Source of the DNA: Comamonas sp. lk
GTDB taxonomy: Bacteria > Pseudomonadota > Gammaproteobacteria > Burkholderiales > Burkholderiaceae_C
Direction of reading: 5' to 3'
NCBI GenBank assembly: GCA_945925985.1
Contig: CAMELV010000004.1
Location: forward strand, 124,001-188,000
DNA: 64,000 nt
The notes under the pieces were generated by a model. It saw nothing but the letters and a program-made list of their open reading frames with translations, did no database searches and was not told the origin of the DNA. Made by a program: the position numbers and the translations under genes. This document shows, in pieces, positions 18,597-26,577 of this stretch (positions within the stretch are counted from its first letter, which is position 1; every line of letters starts with the position of its first letter).

Positions 18597-19175
18597 TCAT
18601 ACGTTTAACGCAAATTCACCTTTAGACACACTGGGCAGTGTTGTCTCTGTCGAAGAGAAATACACCGGAGAGACGTCATCAACAGCGATATCTGAATGCT
18701 GCAACTTGACTCTTGGCTTTTTGGGAGTGCCTTGTGGCTTTTTCGATTTCTTTGTCTTGACAGCTTTTTTCGCTTTCATAGACGTCAACTTGATATTCCA
18801 TTGCTCAACAAGTTCCAGGTGCAACTTCAGCAGCATTTCGACACCGATTACTCCAGATTTTTTCAAGCTCGGAAATTTTTCGAATAAGCGGATGTAGCGT
18901 GTGACATAAATAATGTTGTCTTCAATGCCGGCTGCAGTCGCAACATGAATGAGTGTTCTGCCATGAAGCATTTCGCTATTTGGCCACGCTCTGCTGGGCG
19001 TTCGGCCATCACAGCATGAGCATTTATTGGCTAAATAAAAGCGTTTATGTGTGCCCCATGTGCCTTCTGGATGTGCAGTGCGATTCTGCAAATCCAGAAA
19101 TTCAAGAGCCACATCAATGATCTTGATGCAACCCACAATTTTTTTTAGTGTTTCAACTTCTACCGGTTTCAACAT
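18597..19175 (-). CDS. Unknown 192-residue protein with a Cys cluster and a basic C-terminal half
   Basis: I do not recognise this protein. The middle holds a CSCCDGRTPSRAWPN segment that may bind metal, followed by HGRTLIHVATAAG and a helical RYIRLFEKFPSLKKSG region. Residues about 132-156 are very rich in Lys and Pro (KAKKAVKTKKSKK), as in nucleic-acid-binding tails. The gene ends six bases from the tandem repeat array, and its last codons run into the palindromic flank of that array. It lies upstream of and codirectional with the kfrA-like gene, and diverges from the polymerase gene across a 510-bp A+T-rich gap. Confidence 0.6.
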   Translation of the reverse strand: MLKPVEVETLKKIVGCIKIIDVALEFLDLQNRTAHPEGTWGTHKRFYLANKCSCCDGRTPSRAWPNSEMLHGRTLIHVATAAGIEDNIIYVTRYIRLFEKFPSLKKSGVIGVEMLLKLHLELVEQWNIKLTSMKAKKAVKTKKSKKPQGTPKKPRVKLQHSDIAVDDVSPVYFSSTETTLPSVSKGEFALNV

Positions 19176-19685
19176 AAATTAACTCCTTAAATTAAATAAA
19201 CCTACACCAATCCAGAGAAAAGCTTCTTCAGCCATCTGCTCCTTCAATGCTGTACTTTATAGGAATTAATGAGCATTTTTAGCCAACTTATGCACTTAAG
19301 ACGTGAATTTGTAATTTTTAAAAGAAGAAAACGATCGACAAATTAAAATATTGAGTGAGCTCACACTACATATATTTATCAAAAACATTTTTTCTCAATG
19401 AAATCAATGATTTACATAAAATCAACGCAAGTAAAATTGCAATTTTTCCGCTTACATTTTGTTACAAATAAATTTGTTAATTTTTATCCATTAATCATTA
19501 AATTCAACGTAAGCTAGGTGATGACTAAAAAACAATACAATATTTTTCCGCATTTACATGCTCAACCCATCCTAAAGATGCACTTTTACAGTCGAATTTA
19601 GCGATAAAAGTCTTCTATTGATGAGACAAAAAAACGATATCGGCACACAGTCGATTTCAAAGGACTGAACTTAACGAGAAATCAA
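19176..19685. other. A+T-rich 510-bp intergenic region between divergent genes, possible origin or control region
   Basis: No gene is visible. The sequence is strongly A+T-rich compared with its surroundings. TTTTTCCGC followed by TTACAT or ATTTACAT occurs twice, near 19444 and 19543, about 98 bp apart in direct orientation. The second copy contains AATATTTTTCCGCA (19539-19552), whose reverse complement recurs in the oriT region at 30200. The region separates the divergent 192-residue protein gene and the family A polymerase gene, so it must hold two promoters. It could also hold a replication origin used by the polymerase; that is conjecture. Confidence 0.45.
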
Positions 19686-21074
19686 ATGGCAACAAATATC
19701 CAAATCATTCCAATTGGGCTTCTGGAACATCTCAAACAAGCCTTTCCGAAGTTGTGCACTCAAAGTCCTCGTAATCAGTTTTGGTTGACTTGGATGATCT
19801 GGCAAGGGCATCACGACTACAGACAGCACACACGTTACGAGGACGCCATGTCGTGGCATCACACGGAGCTGTACAAGTGGTTCCGCAAGGGTCAGTTTGA
19901 GTCCATAAACGATGACATTGGCTTGTTTAGGATCAGCAACAATTGGTCCGCAGCACGCAACGAAACGCGAGCGTTTTGGATGTCGCCCGAGCTGCAGTCC
20001 GTCATGGAGACGTTCACCGGCGAGATGGCACAACGAGTGACGGGAGTTCTCAGAGAGGACGGGAAACAAATTTACAAAGTGCCAAATCCGTTGCGCTCAA
20101 AAAGTAGTGTCCCGCGGAGTAAACAAGTTGTTGATTCGGTCATCAAAAAAACAACCTTGAATCGAGTTCAGGTTAATTGTTCGCAGCTGCGCGTACTGTC
20201 TACCGCTTTAAGCAAGGAATTGAAAGCATATAGCTCGCCTGATTTTTGGCCACATCAGCGCAGTCGTGATGCGACATACAACGTCAAGATTTTTAACGAC
20301 AAACTGCTTATGCTTGCGGAGTCGTCGTATGGCGGTAAGGACACGCTAGTTCACGTTTACATTGAATGTGCAAGCGGTCGTGTCTATGCAACCGGCTTAA
20401 ATTTGCAAAATGCACCCAGGATCGTCAAGGCATTTGCGCTGGCCGGACACTGGAATTATGATATTCAAAATTGCCATTTTTCGGTAATTGACCAGATGGT
20501 GGAGCCACTTGGCTATCAATGCAAAGCCATTCGAAGCTATTTGGCTCGCAAGGATCAATTCCGAAAATCCATTGCATCCCAAGTTGACATTCCAGTGAGT
20601 AAAGCAAAGCAATGCCTCCTGGCAATAATGTACGGCGCAAGAATGACGCTTTCCAAAGGGTGTGCGATTCCCAAAGAAATCGGACTGGAGAAGGCGCAGG
20701 CACTCTATGCAATGCCTGAGTTTTCTGACTTGGCAGCTGAAATTAAAGAATGTAGCAAATTAATTTCTGACCACGCCACTAAAAATGGCAAATGTTTGCC
20801 AAAAAATGCTTTTGGTAAAACGTTACAAGCCAAAGCCACGATCTCTCAAATTCTTTCACATCAAATTAATGGTGTCGAACGGTGTGCACTTGAGGCTGCA
20901 ATATCGGTTTGCCAGGATGATGTACTTCTTTTGCAGCATGACTCTTTAGTGTCGCGCAAACGCTTGGATGTCAAGATTATTGAAGAAGAGATTTTTCAAA
21001 AAACAGGCTATCGATTGTCAATTTCAGAGATCCAGATTCAACCAAAATTCAAAGAATTTCTTCAAAATCAATAA
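19686..21074 (+). CDS. Compact family A polymerase (Pol I-like palm/fingers, no exonuclease domain)
   Basis: This 462-residue protein carries the family A polymerase signatures in its C-terminal half: GLNLQNAPR (237-245), motif A with YDIQNCHF (catalytic Asp near 259), motif B with K308, seven residues, then YG at 316-317, and motif C LLQHDS (Asp 419). The HQING segment before motif C matches the usual Q-I-Q-G helix. About 190 N-terminal residues show no proofreading or 5' nuclease motif. Family A includes DNA polymerase I, phage replicases and single-subunit RNA polymerases, so the substrate (dNTP or rNTP) is not settled by sequence alone. It is half the length of Pol I. Beside a KfrA-like gene and a repeat array, a role in replicating the excised element is plausible. 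Confidence 0.75.
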   Translation: MATNIQIIPIGLLEHLKQAFPKLCTQSPRNQFWLTWMIWQGHHDYRQHTRYEDAMSWHHTELYKWFRKGQFESINDDIGLFRISNNWSAARNETRAFWMSPELQSVMETFTGEMAQRVTGVLREDGKQIYKVPNPLRSKSSVPRSKQVVDSVIKKTTLNRVQVNCSQLRVLSTALSKELKAYSSPDFWPHQRSRDATYNVKIFNDKLLMLAESSYGGKDTLVHVYIECASGRVYATGLNLQNAPRIVKAFALAGHWNYDIQNCHFSVIDQMVEPLGYQCKAIRSYLARKDQFRKSIASQVDIPVSKAKQCLLAIMYGARMTLSKGCAIPKEIGLEKAQALYAMPEFSDLAAEIKECSKLISDHATKNGKCLPKNAFGKTLQAKATISQILSHQINGVERCALEAAISVCQDDVLLLQHDSLVSRKRLDVKIIEEEIFQKTGYRLSISEIQIQPKFKEFLQNQ

Positions 21075-21392
21075 ACTATTGGATAAATTTGCAATTAATG
21101 ATATTCTTCATATAATTCAATGAGTTGCATATGAATTTTTCATAATTTCGACGGATATAGGGTACGTTTGTTTGTTGTGTGTGTGTGGTTGGTTGTGTTC
21201 TTGTTGTTTCTTCTTGCTGTTCGTTTGCCTTGTCTACATGTATGGGTGTTGGATGCTTTCTTTGAGGTGAGTTCATTTTTTTCAGTTGATCAAGATTTTT
21301 TAAGTCATTTTTTTGAGGTTATTTGCATACGTTGTTTAAGAAATTCATATTTTTTAACAACGAATATTTACCCTAAACCCAAGAAAGTAGCC
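21075..21392. other. G/T-rich low-complexity spacer upstream of the Lon-like ATPase
   Basis: The 318-bp gap contains a run rich in TG and TTG steps on the plus strand (about 21163-21230), low in A and C, and then A+T-rich sequence up to the ATG at 21393. A reading frame continuous with the ATPase crosses it, but it begins with TTG without a ribosome site and encodes an improbable Val/Leu/Phe/Cys string. I treat it as non-coding leader. An A+T-rich part at 21075-21140 may hold the promoter. Confidence 0.5.
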
Positions 21393-22610
21393 ATGAAAAC
21401 AACGAGTCATCCAAAGTCAACTGGTCAATTGACAAATACATTGTCGCCATCGTCGGCTAATGCAGAAGGTAATCGTGCGTTACGCGCAGCAAAAGCCAAA
21501 GTCAAGCAATTGGAACTACTCCCAGATCCAGTTGAAGCCTGGACAGAGCAAGATACCGAGTTGGATTTCGAACTTGCTGCACCTGCTGCCGTCACAAAGT
21601 CAGAAAAGTTTATCGCGCAGGCGGGTGAAGCAAGTCACCGGGTCTTCCGGTTCGAAACAGCCATGGCTGAGCAACTTGAGGCCGGTCGGGATGTCGATAC
21701 AACTAAACGGCTGAGGTCATTGCTGCAGCGTTTGCGCACATCCGGCGAGACTCGACCAATACGACGCCCAGTCGAAAAGTGGAAGACGCAGATACATGAA
21801 GTGATCGATCTGGCACCGGCCTTCGAGAAATTTTTGCTGACCATCGTATGGCCGAATCTTGAATTGCTCTCACGCGGCATTCACACCGTGCGTCAATCAC
21901 CCGTGCTGTTGGTAGGGCCTCCCGGCATTGGTAAAACGATGGTGGCCAATCGCCTGGCGGCACTCATGAACGTGCCAGCGCTGTTCCTCAACATGGCGGC
22001 TGAACAAAATAATTCAGCGCTTGCTGGCTCGTCAACGTTCTGGTCGAATTCTAGTCATGGCCGTTTGCTGGACCTGTTGGCATGGGGGATGCACGACCAG
22101 GCACCGGCGGCAAACTCCTTGATCATCTTGGATGAAGTTGACAAGACAAAAGACGGATCGAATGGCTTTGATCCCTTGGCACCGCTTTACAGCCTTCTTG
22201 AGCCAGAAACTGCAGCACATTTCGAGGATCAGAGTGTGCCAGGCTTAAAAATTGGAACTGAATTCACCCGGTGGATTCTGACTGCAAATTCTGCAGACCT
22301 ACTACCTGAGCCGATTCTGTCGCGGGTTGTTCGCTTTGATATCGACCCGCCGACACCGGCTCAGTGCCGAGTGATTGCAGAGAACATGCTGTGCAGCATT
22401 GTCGACAAAATGGGCGTTGACTTTGACCTGACCTTGCCTGACGACGTGCTCGAACTGGCATCCCGAGAGGCTCCACGCCGCTGCAAAACGCGTCTTGAAA
22501 TTGCCGTGGCTTTGAGCGTGGCACGTGACCAGGACCAAGTCACCTTGGCGAACTGGAAGCTGTCGGGCATTGGTCAAAGTAAGCGCAAGGCGACCATGGG
22601 ATTCACCTGA
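21393..22610 (+). CDS. Lon-like AAA+ ATPase without a protease domain
   Basis: This 405-residue AAA+ ATPase has Walker A GPPGIGKT near residue 176 and Walker B LIILDEVDK near 243. SLLEPETAAHF after Walker B and the TANSADLLPEPILSRV sensor-1/arginine-finger segment are the pattern of the Lon ATPase module. The Lon LAN domain and the Ser-Lys protease domain are absent: the protein stops about 75 residues after the small-domain helices. The ATG at 21393 follows AAGAAAG; the longer frame to 21168 is rejected. It could act as a remodeller of a replication or partition complex. It follows the polymerase gene in the same direction. Confidence 0.8.
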   Translation: MKTTSHPKSTGQLTNTLSPSSANAEGNRALRAAKAKVKQLELLPDPVEAWTEQDTELDFELAAPAAVTKSEKFIAQAGEASHRVFRFETAMAEQLEAGRDVDTTKRLRSLLQRLRTSGETRPIRRPVEKWKTQIHEVIDLAPAFEKFLLTIVWPNLELLSRGIHTVRQSPVLLVGPPGIGKTMVANRLAALMNVPALFLNMAAEQNNSALAGSSTFWSNSSHGRLLDLLAWGMHDQAPAANSLIILDEVDKTKDGSNGFDPLAPLYSLLEPETAAHFEDQSVPGLKIGTEFTRWILTANSADLLPEPILSRVVRFDIDPPTPAQCRVIAENMLCSIVDKMGVDFDLTLPDDVLELASREAPRRCKTRLEIAVALSVARDQDQVTLANWKLSGIGQSKRKATMGFT

Positions 22611-22895
22611 TCATCAAGGAGCGGTCGGGGGTTTGATGACGTTGAAGCGGCCAAGGTGCTACTTTGTCGCTCAGCGTCATCAATACCGACTTTGTCATTA
22701 TTTCAACTTCATTGGCTCATGAGAGCCATAGAAATTTGAATACATGCCCGATAAATATGTATTTACCCCCAAACTCAATTAAAAAAGTTCCAATTTAATC
22801 GATTTTTAATATTGTTCAAACTGAATTGTGATTAAATTAATATGTAAGTATTTATTAATCCAACGGCAATTCATTGCCGTCAATGAAAGTTTGAA

Positions 22896-23504
22896 ATGAG
22901 TAAAAGCAAAAGAAATCTTTTTGATTTTAATTTTCCGGATGGTTTTCCTGCGGATATTGCCAAAATCGCAGCACCAGCGGATTCTGATTTGGATGCCTTG
23001 TGCATGGCAGCTTTCGAGTTTTTCGATGAGCTTGATGAAAAGCGAGAGCACGACATATTTCAGTTGCCTGTATCACTCGATGAAACTGAAACTGATGGCG
23101 TGCCGTCGCTGCGAGACATTCGTCACGATCATTTTCGTGCTGTTGACAAATTCCGCAGGATGCAGGAACTCGGTCAAAAGGTCAACGAGCAGCTGTTAAA
23201 TATGCAGGCTTTTGTCAAAACTGGTCAACCCAGGCAACTCAGCATGGATGAAGCATTGACCATGTCGAAACTGCGCATGGATGCAATTTTTGAGTACAAC
23301 AGTCTCATGAAAAATCTGGAGTTCATTGGTTTTTGCGCATTCAATCTTCAAGACCATGCCAGCCGACTATTTGACGATTTGGGCAGAGCCAAAGCCGCAT
23401 GGAAACTGCAGGCTCTCCAGGCACTCAACGACATTTTGAAGAAGACGGACCCGACCTCTGGCCATCCTTCAAAATACGTTTCAACGGCCCAAATCAATCG
23501 GTGA
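22896..23504 (+). CDS. Unknown acidic helical protein
   Basis: This is a 202-residue protein of no recognised family. The N-terminus has FDFNFPDGFP, then an acidic stretch (DSDLDAL, FFDELDEKREHD), then helices with heptad-like leucines between about residues 85 and 190. There is no membrane segment or catalytic motif. A 285-bp A+T-rich spacer precedes it, and it is codirectional with the AAA+ gene. It may be another maintenance-module protein, but nothing in the sequence shows a function. Confidence 0.55.
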   Translation: MSKSKRNLFDFNFPDGFPADIAKIAAPADSDLDALCMAAFEFFDELDEKREHDIFQLPVSLDETETDGVPSLRDIRHDHFRAVDKFRRMQELGQKVNEQLLNMQAFVKTGQPRQLSMDEALTMSKLRMDAIFEYNSLMKNLEFIGFCAFNLQDHASRLFDDLGRAKAAWKLQALQALNDILKKTDPTSGHPSKYVSTAQINR

Positions 23505-23654
23505 CCCAGTGACTAGAAAAATATAAGTTGTAGGAAATTTTTCGACCCTTGGCTTGGCCACTTGGTCTCTAGTGAATGGCCGTGTCTGGTATTCTCGTTA
23601 ATTATCCGAAAGCGACGGTCGTTTTCACTTACGTTTGATTGGGAGTGCTTGGGG

Positions 23655-23855
23655 ATGAGTCCAGTGAACACGTGCCATAAGTGCGGAGCTACAACATATG
23701 CGCAAGTCATCAAACGCGATGCATCAGGCGCCATGCGCCCGACCAGCGTTCACCAATGCACTGGTTGCAAAGCACTGTTTACGAGCTTGCAGGCCTGGCG
23801 TACCGGCCATTCTGCACCGAAGTCAGCAACTTCAGTTACAGTTGAGACGGGTTAA
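23655..23855 (+). CDS. Small zinc-ribbon protein
   Basis: This 66-residue protein has two CxxC knuckles, CHKC near residue 7 and CTGC near 36, about 26 residues apart, which is the layout of a zinc ribbon. The ATG at 23655 follows a G-rich site (GCTTGGGG) and begins just before the first knuckle; the longer in-frame extension upstream to 23562 is not needed. A good intrinsic terminator follows at 23903. Zinc-ribbon microproteins on mobile elements often bind nucleic acid or a polymerase; no partner can be named. Confidence 0.6.
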   Translation: MSPVNTCHKCGATTYAQVIKRDASGAMRPTSVHQCTGCKALFTSLQAWRTGHSAPKSATSVTVETG

Positions 23856-23902
23856 AAGCCCCCGCGCTTCACCTCCCTGAGTGCGGCCATCCTTGATGGT
23901 TG

Positions 23903-23929
23903 AGCCTGGCTTAAGCTGGGCTTTTTTTT
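23903..23929 (+). terminator. Rho-independent terminator after the maintenance module
   Basis: AGCCTGGC, a TTAA loop and GCTGGGCT form an 8-bp stem with two G-T wobbles, followed by seven to eight T residues. It ends the plus-strand run of genes that starts with the polymerase, 48 bp after the zinc-ribbon stop. Confidence 0.8.
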
Positions 23930-24333
23930 AGCCTTTTGACTCAGTCAACTCACTAATTTCGCCACGTTCAGGCCACTTGCTTGGCATAGGGGGGGTAGTG
24001 GTTGTGATTTGGAAGCGCATATAAATAGCGATTGAATTGCCGATTTCCATCGGTTGACAGGAAAATTGAGAGTCGGCAATAAAGAAAAACCTTGGCCTGG
24101 TTCGCAGCGGTTGCAGTCAGACATCTGGAAATCGGGAGCACCCGCTTGGGGCCAGTTGCTGTCATTAGAGACTGACTGGTACCCGGAAGTCAAATGTGGG
24201 TTGGGAGTAGGCTTCAATGGTTACACGGAAACTAGGGATCGCCTCAGCACCACGCAAGAGCGGTTCATCACTTCGTTCGTCGACGCCTTGGCGAAAGTCA
24301 ACAGCGTGCTAGATGCCTTGCGGTGTGCTAGTT
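23930..24333. other. 404-bp gap between the maintenance module and the CBASS locus
   Basis: There is no convincing gene. Short frames exist on both strands (24054-24350 plus, 23945-24217 minus), but neither has a ribosome site or a recognisable product, and the first overlaps the CD-NTase 3' end. A GGCATAGGGGGGGTAG run of seven G lies near 23985-23997. The segment is more G+C-rich than the neighbouring spacers and may be a decayed insertion. Confidence 0.4.
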
Positions 24334-25626
24334 TCAGAGGCTATCGATAGGCACGTCGAAGCGTTCGAGAGCCACGCATACACCATCTTTTATGACGTAA
24401 CACTCAACGTAGTGAGGCCCGGGGAAGTCTGTTTTTTCAGATAGCGTCCAGTCGCCTTTATCGAGATTGATTTGCCCGCGAATACCTCGTTGTTCTGCTA
24501 CGGGGCCCACGTTTCTTACCTTCCACAGCAACGCATCAGGTTGTGGAACCGTGCAACTGGTGGCCTTGAACTTTAAGCTCCGTCCTAAGTGGATGGGGAA
24601 AACTCTCTCCATCCATCGGATGTGCTTCTCATTCCGGCCCTGGAAACTAACTTCGCATTCAATTTGGACTTCAAATTGAACGTCAACGGGATACAGGTCC
24701 TCAATAAATTGTTCAGTGTTATGGAACGAGGTATTCCTTGCCGAAGCTCCCTTGTCTGCAGCTGACAACCTAGGAAATGGCCTGCCAAACACCGCTTTCC
24801 AGCGGTCATCCTTTACGGTCTCCTTATCTGTGTCCAAAGCCTCTTGGCACTTAGCCGCTGCCTTCTTTGCCTTTGCTTGGAACTTACCGCTGGGGAGCAC
24901 TCGGTCTTTGCTGCCAGGCGCTAACCAATAGGCTTGGTCGGGCCTTTCACCGAGATAGGTAAAAACATCTCGAACCAGGTCTGGGTAGCTGGCGTAGCTC
25001 TTGTTGTCGTAGGACTTGTTTTCGTTGAAAAAGTTGTAGCACAAGGTGTCGATGAGCATGCCGCTCATAGGCGCTCCCTTGTGGTTTTTCCAAGCGCGGA
25101 CCATTTTGCAAATACGCTTTAGGTTGTGATTTGAGCGAACTTGGACCGACTGCATTGCGGCCATTTCGTCTTTAGGCCAGCACCATCTCCAAGAGCCATT
25201 TCCATTCGAGTCTGAAAACTTGTAACTGCCATTGGCCTCGACGAAAGCAGGCAAAACCTCAACTCTGTAAGACTTGAAGTCCACCACCACTACTTGCCCG
25301 TCAGCTTTGACCTTTGTGTTCGAGTACCGAACTTTGAGCTTCTCACGAATCTCTGCAAGAAGTTGGGATTGAATGTTTCCCTGACGCTTACAAAACCTGT
25401 CATGCACATGCCAGGGAAGCTCAAAAATCATGTCGAGGTCGCTTACCCCGTTAATGGCCGTATTGCGGCCATACGAACCCACTTGCAGGCAATGCAGGTA
25501 CTCTTGCTCAACGTCCCAATAGTCCTTGTTGAGCCGCTTGGTTATCGCCCGGTACTTGGTGGAGATGTCTTCAGAGTTGGAAACAGCGAGATTTTTGCGA
25601 AAGGTCTCAAATGAAGTTGCACTCAT
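24334..25626 (-). CDS. CBASS nucleotidyltransferase (CD-NTase) with C-terminal AGS-C sensor domain
   Basis: This 430-residue enzyme of the cGAS/DncV-like (SMODS) superfamily has GS at 50-51 and the metal-binding pair SDLDM (Asp 63 and 65). The third acidic residue is likely Glu 123 in RVEVLPAF. It should make a cyclic oligonucleotide in response to phage. Residues from about 300 to the end (DVQFEVQIECEVSF, WMERVFPIHLGRSLKF, GPHYVECYVI) match the AGS-C domain, a beta-sandwich sensor found on some CD-NTases. It starts ten bases after the SLATT gene on the minus strand, so the two form one operon. No Cap2/Cap3 or HORMA/TRIP13 genes are nearby, so this is the minimal type I arrangement. The nucleotide product is unknown. 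Confidence 0.9.
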   Translation of the reverse strand: MSATSFETFRKNLAVSNSEDISTKYRAITKRLNKDYWDVEQEYLHCLQVGSYGRNTAINGVSDLDMIFELPWHVHDRFCKRQGNIQSQLLAEIREKLKVRYSNTKVKADGQVVVVDFKSYRVEVLPAFVEANGSYKFSDSNGNGSWRWCWPKDEMAAMQSVQVRSNHNLKRICKMVRAWKNHKGAPMSGMLIDTLCYNFFNENKSYDNKSYASYPDLVRDVFTYLGERPDQAYWLAPGSKDRVLPSGKFQAKAKKAAAKCQEALDTDKETVKDDRWKAVFGRPFPRLSAADKGASARNTSFHNTEQFIEDLYPVDVQFEVQIECEVSFQGRNEKHIRWMERVFPIHLGRSLKFKATSCTVPQPDALLWKVRNVGPVAEQRGIRGQINLDKGDWTLSEKTDFPGPHYVECYVIKDGVCVALERFDVPIDSL

Positions 25627-25636
25627 GCCGGGCCCC

Positions 25637-26236
25637 TTACTTCGCGCAAAGCTTGATGAAGGGGATGACGTAGTACACAGCGATGAAAACTACTGAACCC
25701 ACCATTGCCACTGAAAAGGTCAATGGAAGTTTGTCGCGAAGCAAGCTAAAGTGCTTCTGCTCATCAATCCATTCCGTTTGTTGTTGCCAGAAGAACTTGT
25801 AATGGGCATACCAATCACTGAGAAACATCTGTTTGCTCACGGCATGTTCAAAGGCACTGTCGTAGAGGGATTTGTGCCGTTCGACATGGGCCGTGAAGTC
25901 GGTGTCTTCGGGCAAAGACTTGACCTCGTAGTACAGCGCGCGCATGTCGTTGTAGACACGGGTTAGATGCACTCCCGCCTTGTCATAGGCCTCTTTCTTC
26001 GAATCGTAGTTCGTGATGTAGAGCGACATCACGCCAAAAATAATCATGACCGCGGACACCTCATTGGTCGCAAGCGGCGGAATGAATAAGGCGTAAACGC
26101 CAACGACTAGCGCGCAGAACCCCAGCCAACCAGGTGCTTTTTCGATCAGGTCCAGTGTCGCAAAGTGTTTTTTAGCCCCGTATCCGAGGTTGTACCCACT
26201 CTCTGCCAGTAGCTTCAAAAGATTGCTCTTGTTCAC
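25637..26236 (-). CDS. SLATT-domain membrane effector of CBASS
   Basis: This is a 199-residue membrane protein. Two helices close together (about 36-55, FCALVVGVYALFIPP, and 60-77, AVMIIFGVMSLYI) are followed by a helical cytoplasmic segment (SDWYAHYKFFWQQQTEWIDEQ) and a third hydrophobic helix at about 173-194. This is the SLATT layout (SMODS and SLOG-associated two-TM effector), closest to the group paired with CD-NTases. SLATT proteins are predicted to form pores when activated by the cyclic nucleotide, killing or arresting the infected cell. It is the first gene of the operon. Confidence 0.85.
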   Translation of the reverse strand: MNKSNLLKLLAESGYNLGYGAKKHFATLDLIEKAPGWLGFCALVVGVYALFIPPLATNEVSAVMIIFGVMSLYITNYDSKKEAYDKAGVHLTRVYNDMRALYYEVKSLPEDTDFTAHVERHKSLYDSAFEHAVSKQMFLSDWYAHYKFFWQQQTEWIDEQKHFSLLRDKLPLTFSVAMVGSVVFIAVYYVIPFIKLCAK

Positions 26237-26577
26237 AATTTCCGCCCCTAAAAAATTTGTATTTGTGTCCTGACGAGCACAAGTATAGGGAAGGGAAGCC
26301 CTCCCGAACGCACTTCACTACTTCTGCTGGTTGCCGGGGTCCTGAACGTTCGCCGGGGTGAACTTCAGTTCCCAAAGCGGAAACACAGATTTGAAAATTG
26401 CTTGCTCTAAACCGGCCACTCAAACTGAGGCTCTTTGATAAATGCCTAGAAAGCAGCCAGTGTGACCATCCGCCATTCGACCAGTGGTCAAAAATGGCCC
26501 CCACCGAATACCTGCACCGCGCTCAGAGGGAAATCGCTAACAACGCATTAGATTCTCGACAACTTATATTTTTCCAT
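26237..26577. other. 341-bp gap upstream of the CBASS operon, with a palindrome
   Basis: There is no gene I can support. It holds the promoter side of the minus-strand CBASS operon and the 3' side of the relaxase gene. A near-perfect 16-bp palindrome, GTTCGCCGGGGTGAAC (26348-26363, one mismatch between arms), overlaps the smaller palindrome GAACGTTC at 26344-26351. It may be an operator for the CBASS operon; no regulator gene is adjacent. Confidence 0.4.

Noticed and set aside
21143-21166. TAAT...TATAGGG resembling a T7-type promoter just downstream of the family A polymerase
   Set aside because: Only the ends match the T7 consensus, and a TATAGGG heptamer is expected several times by chance in 64 kb. 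Too weak to claim a cognate promoter.
21168-21392. 75-residue N-terminal extension of the Lon-like ATPase with a hydrophobic stretch that could look like a membrane anchor
   Set aside because: It starts with TTG, has no ribosome site, and is encoded by TG-rich low-complexity DNA. The ATG at 21393 with AAGAAAG upstream is better.
24054-24350. 98-codon plus-strand frame between the terminator and CBASS
   Set aside because: No ribosome site, no recognisable product, and overlap with the CD-NTase 3' end.
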